NCBI GenBank assembly: GCA_903859215.1
Contig: CAIOLW010000274.1
Location: 1 to 43,820 of the forward strand
Reading direction: 5' to 3'
DNA: 43,820 nucleotides
Source: an uncultured bacterium
Lineage (GTDB): Bacteria > Krumholzibacteriota > Krumholzibacteriia > LZORAL124-64-63
Shown: positions 30,594 to 41,469 of the stretch, piece by piece
Layout: every line of letters starts with the position of its first letter
Position numbering within the stretch: position 1 is the stretch's first letter
Translations under genes and position numbers: made by a program
Notes under the pieces: model-generated
Database searches by the model: none
Told to the model about the DNA's origin: nothing
Seen by the model: the letters and a program-made list of their open reading frames with translations, nothing else

Positions 30594-31670
30594 ATGACCC
30601 CGGTGCTCAAGCGCATCCACCACGTCGAATTCGCCGTCGGCAACGCCAAGCAGGCCGCCTTCTTCTACCGGCAGGCCTTCGGCTTCGACCAGGTCGCCTA
30701 CCGCGGGCCCGAGACCGGTTGCCGCGAAAGAGCCTCCTACGTGATGAAGCAGGGCGACATCTTCCTGGTCCTGACGACGCCGCTGCGCCACGACGATGCC
30801 CTGTCGGTGTGGCTGATGCTGCACGGCGACGGCGTCTGCGACATCGCATTCGAGGTGGACGATGCCGCCGCTGCGCACGCCCACGCCGTCGGGGCCGGCG
30901 CCGCCTCGGTGCAGGCCGCCGCGCCGCAGGGCGACGCTGCCGGCACGATCACCACCGCCGCCATCCGCACCTACGGCGAGGTCTTGCACACCTTCATCCA
31001 GCGGGACGGTTACCGCGGGTTCCTGCCCGGCTTCGAGAAGCGCGAGATCAAGGGCCGGTCGACCGGCCTGATGTGCATCGACCACATCGTCGGCAACGTC
31101 GAGGACCGCCAGATGGACCGCTGGGTGCGCTGGTACGACCAGACGCTCGGGCTGGGCCGCTTCGTCTCCTACGACGACAAGGACATCTCGACCGAATTTT
31201 CGGCCCTGCGCAGCACGGTCGTGGCCTCGGACGACCGCAACATCAAGTTCCCGCTCAACGAGCCCGCCGACGGCCGCAAGAAGAGCCAGATCCAGGAGTA
31301 CATCGACGCCAACCTGACGGCCGGCGTGCAGCACCTGGCCCTCAAGACGGACGACATCCTGGCCACGATCGCGGCGCTGCGCGCCAACGGCGTCGATTTC
31401 CTGCCCGTGCCGGGCGGCTACTACGACCATCTCTGGGAGCGCATCGGCGACGTCGCCGAGGACCGTGGGAAGATCAGGGACCTGCGCATCCTCGTCGACC
31501 GCGACGATTCCGGCTACCTGCTGCAGCTGTTCACGCGCCCGCTGCAGGACCGGCCGACGTTCTTCATCGAGATCATCCAGCGCCGCGGCAGCGAGAGCTT
31601 CGGCAAGGGCAACTTCAAGGCGCTGTTCGAGACCATCGAGCAGGAGCAGGCGCTGCGCGGCAACCTCTAG
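30594..31670 (+). CDS. hpd: 4-hydroxyphenylpyruvate dioxygenase
   Basis: 358 residues from ATG 30594 (AAGGAGT eight bases upstream). Two vicinal-oxygen-chelate domains; the iron ligands in the second are His164 (CIDHIVGNV), His247 (GVQHLALKT) and Glu326 (FFIEIIQR). The product-side motif GGYYDHLWERIG and the C-terminal FGKGNFKALFE are also conserved. It converts 4-hydroxyphenylpyruvate, the transamination product of tyrosine, to homogentisate using oxygen. First gene of an operon that continues with hmgA, an unknown gene, fahA and aacS. It implies at least occasional aerobic life. Confidence 0.96.
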   Translation: MTPVLKRIHHVEFAVGNAKQAAFFYRQAFGFDQVAYRGPETGCRERASYVMKQGDIFLVLTTPLRHDDALSVWLMLHGDGVCDIAFEVDDAAAAHAHAVGAGAASVQAAAPQGDAAGTITTAAIRTYGEVLHTFIQRDGYRGFLPGFEKREIKGRSTGLMCIDHIVGNVEDRQMDRWVRWYDQTLGLGRFVSYDDKDISTEFSALRSTVVASDDRNIKFPLNEPADGRKKSQIQEYIDANLTAGVQHLALKTDDILATIAALRANGVDFLPVPGGYYDHLWERIGDVAEDRGKIRDLRILVDRDDSGYLLQLFTRPLQDRPTFFIEIIQRRGSESFGKGNFKALFETIEQEQALRGNL

Positions 31671-31706
31671 GTTCCCGGCAGCACGCCGCCGGCGGAAGGA
31701 CCGACC

Positions 31707-32870
31707 ATGCCCATCTACCACAGGCTCGGCAAGCTGCCGGCCAAGCGGCACGTCGCCTTCCGCAGGGCGGGCGGCGCGATCCACTACGAGCACCTCATGG
31801 GCAACCTGGGGTTCACCGGCCTGCAGTCGCTGCTCTACACGCTGCGCCGGCCGACCACGGTCAGGTCGGTCACGACGGCGTGGACGAGCCTGCGCGAAGC
31901 CGATGCCGGCAGCCCGTTGCGCATGCGGCACCTGCGTTCGCACCGCCTGCAGGCGGCAGGCCCGAGCGCCGTGCGCGATCGCCAGTTGCTGCTGTTCAAT
32001 GACGACGTCTCGATGTCGCTGGCGCGCCCGACGGCCACCGACCCGTACTTCTACCGCAACGCCCGCGCCGACGAGATCGTCTACGTGGCGTGCGGCGCCG
32101 GCCTGCTCGAGTCGCAGTTCGGCAACTTGCGTTATCGGGAGGGCGACTACCTCGTCATCCCGCGCGCCATCATCCACCGGCTGTGCCCGGACCCGGGCGA
32201 ACAGGTCCTGCTGGTGCTCGAGAGCCGCGGCCACGTGCGCACGCCGAAGCGCTACCGCAACGAGCACGGGCAACTGCTCGAGCACAGTCCGTTCTGCGAG
32301 CGGGACCTCCGGCTGCCGTCCGAGCTGCCGGTGCACGACGAGACGGGCGACTTCGAGGTCATCACGCGGGTCGGCGAAACCTGCCACCGCGTGGTGATGG
32401 ACCACCACCCGCTGGACACGGTGGGCTGGGACGGGTACTACTACCCGTGGGCGTTCAACATCCACGACTTCGAGCCCATCGTCGGCCGGCTGCACATGCC
32501 GCCGCCGATCCACCAGACCTTCGAGGGCGACGGTTTCGTGGTCTGCTCGTTCGTGCCGCGCCTGTACGACTTCCATCCCGAGGCCGTGCCGGCGCCCTAC
32601 AACCATTCGAACGTGATGACGGACGAAGTGCTGTACTACTGCAATGACGAGTTCATGAGCCGCCGCGGCATCGAGTTCGGGTCCATCACCCTGCACCCGG
32701 ACGGGCTGCCGCACGGGCCGCAGCCGGGGCGCACCGAGGACTCGATCGGCGCCGTGCGCACCGACGAGCTGGCCGTCATGCTCGACACCTTCCGGCCGCT
32801 GCACGTGGCCCGCGGCGCGGTCGCCTGCGAGGACACGGCGTACGGCGATTCCTGGCTGGAGGACGCGTGA
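31707..32870 (+). CDS. hmgA: Homogentisate 1,2-dioxygenase
   Basis: 387 residues, on the short side of the family (about 380-440). The cupin core contains YLVIPRAIIHRL and the iron-binding region near the C terminus, NHSNVMTDEVLYYCND followed by SITLHPDGLPHGPQPG, whose histidines and nearby acidic residue are the family ligands. It cleaves the ring of homogentisate to maleylacetoacetate with oxygen in the cytoplasm. It sits 36 bases after hpd and its stop overlaps the GTG start of the next gene by 4 bases (GTGA), so the two are coupled. Confidence 0.95.
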   Translation: MPIYHRLGKLPAKRHVAFRRAGGAIHYEHLMGNLGFTGLQSLLYTLRRPTTVRSVTTAWTSLREADAGSPLRMRHLRSHRLQAAGPSAVRDRQLLLFNDDVSMSLARPTATDPYFYRNARADEIVYVACGAGLLESQFGNLRYREGDYLVIPRAIIHRLCPDPGEQVLLVLESRGHVRTPKRYRNEHGQLLEHSPFCERDLRLPSELPVHDETGDFEVITRVGETCHRVVMDHHPLDTVGWDGYYYPWAFNIHDFEPIVGRLHMPPPIHQTFEGDGFVVCSFVPRLYDFHPEAVPAPYNHSNVMTDEVLYYCNDEFMSRRGIEFGSITLHPDGLPHGPQPGRTEDSIGAVRTDELAVMLDTFRPLHVARGAVACEDTAYGDSWLEDA

Positions 32871-33820
32871 GCAGCAACGACGGCGCGCGATCGTTCCTGG
32901 CGGGCCTGGTCGACTACGCAGGCCTGTTCCCGCCTGCGGCCCTGCCGCTCGGGCCGGCGCTGGCCGAGTATGCGCGCCATCGCGCCGGGCCCGGGGCCTG
33001 GATGCTGGGACGCTTCGTGGTGCCGGCCTCGCGGCTGGAAGCTCTGGCCGGGACGCTGGCGACCGACCCCTTCCTGGCCGGCCGCCGGTCATGGCGGCTG
33101 GCGGTGCTGTCCGGCGCTCCCGAATTGCCGGCGGCGCTGGCGGCCATTGCGGCCCAGGCGGATGCCATCGTGGCCTGCGAGCAGGGCGGGCCCGGGGGCC
33201 TGACGGTCGAGGCGCTCGAGTTGCCGCTGCCGGCGAAAGCGGGGGCGGCGGGCGCGCTGGCCGAGGCGCTGGCCGACGAGGGTCTGGGCGGGCGCGACCT
33301 CTGCCTGGAAGTCGGGGCGGATGTCGAGGCGGCGCTGGACGGCATCGCCGCGGCTGCGGCCGACTGGTCCGGCCCGTCCGGCGCGTTCCCGCAACTGGGG
33401 GCCAAGCTGCGGTGCGGCGGGGTGACCGCCGACGCGTTCCCGGCGCCGTCGCGGGTCGTCGCGGTGATCGGCGGTTGCGCGCTCCGGGGCCTGCCGCTCA
33501 AGTTCACGGCCGGGCTGCACCATCCGGTGCGCCACCTGTCGGCCGAGCCCGCGGTGATGATGCACGGATTCCTGAACGTGGTCGGGGCCGCCCTGCTGGC
33601 GAACGCCGGCATCGACGACCCGGCCGTGCTGCTCGGCTGCGTGGAGGAGACCGACCCGGCCGCCTTCCGGCTGGACCGTGGTGGTTTCGCCTGGCGTGAC
33701 CACGTGGTGGCGGCGGCGGCTGTCGCCCGCGCCCGCGCCGGCCTGGTCGGCGGTTTCGGGAGCTGTTCATTCGACGAGCCGCGGCAGGACCTGGTCGACC
33801 TCGGCCTGCTGCCGTCCTGA
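32867..33820 (+). CDS. Conserved-looking protein of unknown function in the homogentisate operon
   Basis: 317 residues from a GTG overlapping the hmgA stop. I do not recognise a named family. Visible landmarks: DYAGLFPPAALPLGPALAEY (about 16-35), AWMLGRFVVPASRL, GLTVEALELPLPAKAG, LCLEVGAD, LPLKFTAGLHHPVRH (about 208-222) and a C-terminal GSCSFDEPRQDLVDLGLL. Alternating hydrophobic strands and Ala-rich helices suggest a TIM-barrel-like soluble enzyme; the KFTAGLHHP segment looks like an active-site strand with Lys and His. It is not a glutathione-transferase fold, so it is not an ordinary maleylacetoacetate isomerase, yet it occupies the position between hmgA and fahA where that step would fall. 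A replacement isomerase is an inference; an accessory role is equally open. Confidence 0.8.
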   Translation: MSSNDGARSFLAGLVDYAGLFPPAALPLGPALAEYARHRAGPGAWMLGRFVVPASRLEALAGTLATDPFLAGRRSWRLAVLSGAPELPAALAAIAAQADAIVACEQGGPGGLTVEALELPLPAKAGAAGALAEALADEGLGGRDLCLEVGADVEAALDGIAAAAADWSGPSGAFPQLGAKLRCGGVTADAFPAPSRVVAVIGGCALRGLPLKFTAGLHHPVRHLSAEPAVMMHGFLNVVGAALLANAGIDDPAVLLGCVEETDPAAFRLDRGGFAWRDHVVAAAAVARARAGLVGGFGSCSFDEPRQDLVDLGLLPS

Positions 33821-33840
33821 AACGGAAAGGATCCCTCGCC

Positions 33841-35139
33841 ATGGACCCGACCGTCGATCCGCGCGCGAAGTCGTTCGTGCCGGTCGCTGCCGATTCGCAT
33901 TTCCCGCTGCAGAACCTGCCCTACGGCGTGTTCAGCCCGCGCGGCCACGACACGCCGCGCGTGGGCGTGCGCATCGGCGACATGGTGCTGGACCTGACGG
34001 TCCTCCAGGAGGACGACCTGCTCGACGAGGCCGAGCTGCCTTACGGCATTTTTTCCTGTCCGTGGCTGAACCCGTTCATGTCGCTGCCCGCGGAGCAGCG
34101 CCGCCTGGTGCGCTCGTGCCTGCACCGCCTGCTGGACGAGAACGAGCCGACGCTGCGCGACGACCGCGACCTGCGGGCCCGCGCGCTGCGGCCTCTGCAC
34201 GCCTGCGAACTGCACATGCCCGTCGGCGTGCCCGACTACACCGACTTCTACTCGTCGCGCGAACACGCCACCAACGTCGGCATCATGTTCCGCGGCGAGG
34301 ACAACGCGCTGATGCCCAACTGGCTGCACCTGCCGGTCGGCTACCACGGCCGCGCCAGTTCGCTGGTCGTCTCGGGCCAGCCGGTTGTGCGCCCGCGGGG
34401 CCAGACGCAGCCGGTCGAGGGCGCACCGCCCGTCTTCGGGCCGTCGCGCCTGCTCGACTTCGAACTGGAGATGGGCTTTTTCATCGGCGCCGGCAACACG
34501 CTGGGCGACCCCGTGCCCATCGACCGCGCGACGGACCACATCTTCGGCCTGGTGCTGGTGAACGACTGGTCGGCCCGCGACATCCAGAAGTGGGAATACC
34601 AGCCGCTCGGCCCGTTCAACGCAAAGAACTTCGCCACCAGCGTCTCGCCGTGGGTCGTCACGCTCGAGGCGCTCGCGCCGTTCCGCTGCCCGGCCCCGAC
34701 GCAGGACCCGGCCGTGTTGCCGTACCTGGCCGAGGGCGATCGCCACACCTACGACATCAACCTCGAGGTGCACCTGCAGGCGGCCGGCGAGACCCAGCCG
34801 CACCGCATCTGCGCCAGCAACTTCCGCTATCTCTACTGGACGATGGCCCAGCAGCTGGCGCACCACACCGTCACCGGCTGCAACCTCAACACCGGCGACC
34901 TGCTCGCCTCCGGCACGATCAGCGGTCCCACGCCCGACAGCTTCGGCTCCATGCTGGAACTGACCTGGCGCGGCACGAAGCCGCTGCGCACGCCCGGCGG
35001 CGCCGAGCGCCGCTTCCTGTCCGACGGCGACTCGGTGTCGATGTCGGCCTGGTGCCAGGGCGACGGCTACCGCGTCGGTTTCGGCGAGGTGACCGGCACC
35101 GTGTTGCCGGCGCGGCCCTTCGGCGACGCGGGGCGCTGA
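33841..35139 (+). CDS. fahA: Fumarylacetoacetase
   Basis: 432 residues. The N-terminal SH3-like domain (about 1-120, starting FPLQNLPYGVFS) is followed by the FAH fold with DYTDFYSSREHATNVG, PVGYHGRASS, DFELEMGFFIG and NDWSARDIQKWEY, covering the calcium/magnesium and substrate residues of the family. It splits fumarylacetoacetate into fumarate and acetoacetate. Length matches eukaryote-type FAH. AAAGGAT precedes the ATG by about 8 bases. The stop overlaps the ATG of the acetoacetyl-CoA synthetase (TGATG), so product and consumer are translated together. Confidence 0.96.
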   Translation: MDPTVDPRAKSFVPVAADSHFPLQNLPYGVFSPRGHDTPRVGVRIGDMVLDLTVLQEDDLLDEAELPYGIFSCPWLNPFMSLPAEQRRLVRSCLHRLLDENEPTLRDDRDLRARALRPLHACELHMPVGVPDYTDFYSSREHATNVGIMFRGEDNALMPNWLHLPVGYHGRASSLVVSGQPVVRPRGQTQPVEGAPPVFGPSRLLDFELEMGFFIGAGNTLGDPVPIDRATDHIFGLVLVNDWSARDIQKWEYQPLGPFNAKNFATSVSPWVVTLEALAPFRCPAPTQDPAVLPYLAEGDRHTYDINLEVHLQAAGETQPHRICASNFRYLYWTMAQQLAHHTVTGCNLNTGDLLASGTISGPTPDSFGSMLELTWRGTKPLRTPGGAERRFLSDGDSVSMSAWCQGDGYRVGFGEVTGTVLPARPFGDAGR

Positions 35140-37094
35140 TGCCCGGCGCGGTCGGCGACATCCTTTGGCAACCGTCGCCCGAACGCGTGGCGTCCGCGCG
35201 CGTGACACGCTTCGCCGCCGCCGCGTCCGCGCGCGCCGGCTTTCCCGGGGGTGACCACCACGATCTGTGGGCCTGGTCGATCGCCCGCACGGCCGATTTC
35301 TGGCGTCTGGTCTGGCGGGAATGCGGTGTGGTCGGCGACGGACCCGGCGACGTCATCGTCCAGGATGCCCACCTCATGCCGGGGGCGCGCTGGTTCCCGG
35401 GGGCGCGCCTGAACTACGCCGAGAACCTGCTGCAGGGCGAGGATGCGGCCGAGGTCCTGGTCTTCCGCGAGGAGGGCGGCCGCACCGCGCGGCTGACGCG
35501 AGGCGAACTGAGGGCGCAGGTGGCCGCCGCGGCCGCCGCGCTGGCCGCCGAGGGCGTCGGCCCGGGTGTCCGCGTCGCGGGCTTCCTGCCCAACGTCCCG
35601 GAGGCCGTCATCGCCATGCTGGCCGCCGCCAGCCTGGGCGCCGTGTGGACCAGCTGCTCGCCGGACTTCGGCCAGGCCGGCGTGCTCGACCGCTTCGGGC
35701 AGGTTGAGCCCACCGTGCTCGTGGCCTGCGACGGCTACCGCTACGGCGGCCGCGGCCACGACCGCCTGGAGCTGGTGGCCGGGCTGCGCGCGGCGCTGCC
35801 GTCGGTGCGTCGCCTGGTCGTCGTGCCGGTGCTCTCGCCGCGTCCGCACGCGCCGGCCGGCGCGGTACCGTGGGACGAGTGGCTGCGCCCGCACACAGGT
35901 GCCCCGTTGCGCTTCGCGCGCCTGCCGTTCGCGCACCCGCTGTTCATCATGTACTCGTCCGGCACCACCGGCCTGCCCAAGTGCATGGTCCATTCCGCCG
36001 GCGGCACGTTGCTGCAGCACCTGAAGGAACACCAGTTGCACTGCGACATCGCGCCCGGCGACCGCCTGTTCTACTACACGACCTGCGGCTGGATGATGTG
36101 GAACTGGCTCGCGTCCGGCCTGGCCAGCGGGGCGACGCTCATGCTCTACGACGGCCAGCCGCTGCTACCGGCCAGCGCGCTGTGGGACTACGCCGCCGGG
36201 GAGCGCTTCACGGTGATGGGTTCAAGCGCGCGCTGGCTGGCGGCCTGCGCCAAGCTCGGGCTGCGCCCGGGCCTGACGCATCGCCTCGACCACCTGCGAC
36301 TCCTGCTGTCGACCGGCTCGCCGCTGTTGCCGGAGACCTACGACTGGGTCTACGAGGCGGTCGGTCGTGACCTCCAGCTGAGTTCGATCACCGGCGGCAC
36401 CGACATCATTTCGTGCTTCGCCCTCGGCAGCCCCGTGCTGCCGGTGCGCCGCGGCGAGATCCAGTGCCGGGGGCTGGGGATGGCCGTCGACGTGTTCGGC
36501 GACGACGGCCGGCCGGTTCGCGGCGGCCCGGGGGAGCTCGTCTGCACGGCGGCGTTCCCGTCCATGCCCACCGGGTTCTGGAACGATCCGGACGGCGCGC
36601 GCTACCGCCGCGCCTACTTCGACCGCTTCGAGGGGGTGTGGTGCCATGGCGACTTCGCCGAACTGACGCCGGCCGGCGGCCTCGTCGTCCACGGGCGGTC
36701 CGACACCGTGCTCAATCCCGGCGGCGTGCGCATCGGCACGGCCGAGATCTACCGCGTGGTGGAGAAGTTTCCCGAGGTGGTCGAGAGCGTGGTGGTCGGG
36801 GTGGACCAGGGCGGTGACCAGAGGATCGCGCTCTTCGTCGTGCTGCAGGCCGGCGCCGCCCTGACGCCCGGGCTCGTCGCGCGGTTGCGCGCGGCGCTGC
36901 GCGACGAAGAGTCGCCGCGGCACGTGCCGTACTGGCTCGTCCAGGCGCCGGCCATCCCGCGCACCATCAGCGGCAAGATCGTGGAGAAGGCGGTCGCCCA
37001 GGCGCTGGCCGGTCAGCCGGTGGAGAACCTCGATGCCCTGGCGGACCCGGCGGCGCTGGCGTGGTTCCGGCAGCCGGGGCTGCTCGACGGCTGA
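35139..37094 (+). CDS. aacS: Acetoacetyl-CoA synthetase
   Basis: 651 residues, the usual length for acetoacetate-CoA ligase. The frame is open upstream, but ATG 35139 overlaps the fahA stop and starts a normal protein. The acyl-adenylate P-loop YSSGTTGLPKCMVHSAGG, the family segment TTCGWMMWNWLASGLASGA, ITGGTDIISCF, the hinge region HGRSDTVLNPGGVRIGTAEI and the C-terminal catalytic lysine in RTISGKIVEKAV are all present. It activates acetoacetate from the fumarylacetoacetase reaction to acetoacetyl-CoA, which a thiolase turns into acetyl-CoA. Its inclusion completes carbon recovery from tyrosine in one operon. Confidence 0.93.
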   Translation: MPGAVGDILWQPSPERVASARVTRFAAAASARAGFPGGDHHDLWAWSIARTADFWRLVWRECGVVGDGPGDVIVQDAHLMPGARWFPGARLNYAENLLQGEDAAEVLVFREEGGRTARLTRGELRAQVAAAAAALAAEGVGPGVRVAGFLPNVPEAVIAMLAAASLGAVWTSCSPDFGQAGVLDRFGQVEPTVLVACDGYRYGGRGHDRLELVAGLRAALPSVRRLVVVPVLSPRPHAPAGAVPWDEWLRPHTGAPLRFARLPFAHPLFIMYSSGTTGLPKCMVHSAGGTLLQHLKEHQLHCDIAPGDRLFYYTTCGWMMWNWLASGLASGATLMLYDGQPLLPASALWDYAAGERFTVMGSSARWLAACAKLGLRPGLTHRLDHLRLLLSTGSPLLPETYDWVYEAVGRDLQLSSITGGTDIISCFALGSPVLPVRRGEIQCRGLGMAVDVFGDDGRPVRGGPGELVCTAAFPSMPTGFWNDPDGARYRRAYFDRFEGVWCHGDFAELTPAGGLVVHGRSDTVLNPGGVRIGTAEIYRVVEKFPEVVESVVVGVDQGGDQRIALFVVLQAGAALTPGLVARLRAALRDEESPRHVPYWLVQAPAIPRTISGKIVEKAVAQALAGQPVENLDALADPAALAWFRQPGLLDG

Positions 37095-37127
37095 GCGGGC
37101 GCCGACGGCCGCAATTCAGGCGCATAT

Positions 37128-37153
37128 GTCAGGCGAGCAGGTCAGGCGAGCAG
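37128..37153. repeat. 13-bp tandem repeat at the end of the response-regulator gene
   Basis: GTCAGGCGAGCAG occurs at 37128-37140 and 37141-37153 without a gap. The right copy encodes the last residues and stop of the minus-strand response regulator; the left copy lies just past its stop. Confidence 0.8.
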
Positions 37154-37507
37154 ATCCCGCACCGCCGCCACGATGGCCTCGTTCGAGAACGGCTTGCGCA
37201 GCGTGCGGTTGGCGCCCAGGAGTTGCGCCGAGTGCAGGTAGTTCTCGGGCTCGGCGCGGCCGCCGCCCGAGATCGCGATCAGCTTGAGGTCGGGGCGGCC
37301 CCGCCTCAGGTCCATGATGGCCTCGATGCCGTCCTTCTCGGGCATGATGATATCGGTGATCACCAGGTCGAAGGGCTCAGCCAGGAAGGCTGCGACACCC
37401 TGCTTGCCGTTGGCTGCGGTGGCTACGACATGGCCCTCGCGGGTCAGCAGGCTCTCGAGCAGCTCACGGACCTCGTCGTCATCCTCGATGACCAGAATGC
37501 GCGGCAT
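37142..37507 (-). CDS. Single-domain response regulator
   Basis: 121 residues, a receiver domain only. The start is the ATG at 37507 with AGGAGGT upstream; an earlier in-frame ATG lacks a ribosome site. Acidic pocket Glu8-Asp9-Asp10 (VIEDDDE), phosphoacceptor Asp52 (LVITDIIMPEKDG), conserved Ser80 (IAISGGG) and Lys105 (RTLRKPF). There is no output domain, as in CheY/Spo0F-type or phosphorelay receivers. It lies 59 bases after a hybrid histidine kinase gene on the same strand, the obvious phosphodonor candidate. Confidence 0.92.
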   Translation of the reverse strand: MPRILVIEDDDEVRELLESLLTREGHVVATAANGKQGVAAFLAEPFDLVITDIIMPEKDGIEAIMDLRRGRPDLKLIAISGGGRAEPENYLHSAQLLGANRTLRKPFSNEAIVAAVRDLLA

Positions 37508-37566
37508 GGCCAACCTCCTGCGGGTATCATCCATCATCCACGGCCCGTGTCAAGGGGCGCGGCGGG

Positions 37567-40170
<2,604 letters not shown>

Positions 40171-40245
40171 CGGGCCTCCTTCGATGGCCAGCTTAGCGGG
40201 TGGCGGCGCCGGCGGTCAACGAGTGCCCGCAGATGTCCGGTCGCG

Positions 40246-41469
40246 TCAGGCCAGGGCCAGGGCCCGGCGCAGGTCGGCGATGATGTCCTCGACGTTCTCC
40301 AGACCGACCGACAGCCGGACCATCGCCGGGTGGATGCCCACCTTGAGCAGTTCGGCTTCCGAGTACGTCGAATGCGTCATCGTCGCCGGGTGCTCGATCA
40401 GCGTGTCGACATCGCCGAGGCTCACCGCGAGCGTGCACAGCTGCACGTTGTCCATCACGACGCGGCCGGCCTCGCGGCCGCCCTTGAGCAGGAAGCTGAT
40501 CATCCCGCCCGCGCCCCGCTGCTGGCGGCGCGCCAGTTCGTACTGCGGGTGCGTCTTCAGCCCGGGATAGATCACGCTCTCCACCTTGGGGTGGAAGCTG
40601 AGGAACTGCGCCACTTCCATCGCGTTGGCGATGTGCCGGTCCATGCGCACCGGCAGCGTCTTGAGGCCGCGCAGCAGCAGCCAGGCGTTGAACGGCGAGA
40701 TGCAGCCGCCCAGGTCGCGCAGGACCTCCATCCGCGCGCGCATGATCCAGTCGGCCTTGCCCACCAGCACGCCGGCCACGGTGTCGCCGTGCCCGCCGAT
40801 GTACTTGGTCGCCGAGTGAAGCACGATGTCCGCGCCCAGCTTCAGCGGGTTCTGCAGGTACGGCGTGCAGAACGTGTTGTCGACCAGCACCGGCACGCCG
40901 CGCGCGCGCGCCACCTCGGACACGGCCGCGATGTCGGTCAGGACCAGCGTCGGGTTGGCCGGCGTCTCGAGGTACACCAGGCGCGTCTTCTTCGTGATCG
41001 CACGCGCGAAGTTGGCCGGGTCGGTTGCCGGCACCTCGGTCACGGTGATGCCCAGGCGCGGCAGCGTCTGCGTGAACAGCTGGTGCGTGCCGCCGTAGAG
41101 CGTGTCGCCGGCCACGATGTGGTCGCCGCTGCGGCAGCAGTTCAGCACGGCCGTCGTCGCCGCGGCCATGCCGCTGGCCAGCGCCAGCGCCGCCTCGCCC
41201 TGCTCCAGGTAGGCCAGCTCCGACTCGAAGGCCGCCTGCGTCGGGTTGCCCAGCCGCGTGTAGACGTAGCCCGGGTCCTCGCCGCGGAAGATGGCGGCGC
41301 CGTGCTCGGCGTTCTCGAAGGCGAAGGTCGAGCTCTGGAAGATGGGCGTGCTCACCGCGCGGATCGGCCGGCCCACCTCGTGCTTGTCGAGGTGCTTCTT
41401 GCCGTGGATGCACAGCGTCGCGAAGCCGGGGCCCTTCGCGCCGTCGCCGGTGTCGTGTTCGTCCGCCAT
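40246..41469 (-). CDS. Cys/Met-metabolism PLP enzyme (methionine gamma-lyase or cystathionine gamma-synthase/lyase type)
   Basis: 407 residues, fold-type I PLP enzyme. PLP lysine Lys222 in LHSATKYIGGHGD; the neighbouring-subunit phosphate site YTRLGNPT (70-77); LVDNTFCTPYLQNPLKLGAD and SVGLENVEDIIADL at the end. Overall phrasing resembles methionine gamma-lyase and O-acetylhomoserine sulfhydrylase groups. The cysteine that marks classical methionine gamma-lyase in the LYGCT loop is replaced by Gly (LYGGTHQLF, 124-132), so lyase activity on methionine is not assured. The ATG overlaps the metK stop (TGATG), which ties it to methionine/SAM metabolism, for example sulfur recycling or homoserine sulfhydrylation. 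Confidence 0.85.
   Translation of the reverse strand: MADEHDTGDGAKGPGFATLCIHGKKHLDKHEVGRPIRAVSTPIFQSSTFAFENAEHGAAIFRGEDPGYVYTRLGNPTQAAFESELAYLEQGEAALALASGMAAATTAVLNCCRSGDHIVAGDTLYGGTHQLFTQTLPRLGITVTEVPATDPANFARAITKKTRLVYLETPANPTLVLTDIAAVSEVARARGVPVLVDNTFCTPYLQNPLKLGADIVLHSATKYIGGHGDTVAGVLVGKADWIMRARMEVLRDLGGCISPFNAWLLLRGLKTLPVRMDRHIANAMEVAQFLSFHPKVESVIYPGLKTHPQYELARRQQRGAGGMISFLLKGGREAGRVVMDNVQLCTLAVSLGDVDTLIEHPATMTHSTYSEAELLKVGIHPAMVRLSVGLENVEDIIADLRRALALA

Noticed and set aside
30390-33092. Upstream extension of the minus-strand transporter frame across hpd, hmgA and the next gene
   Set aside because: The extra residues are antisense to recognised enzymes and lack membrane character; the GTG at 30389 gives a full transporter.
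33678-35138. N-terminal extension of the acetoacetyl-CoA synthetase frame
   Set aside because: It lies in another frame of fahA; the ATG at 35139 overlaps the fahA stop and matches the family start.
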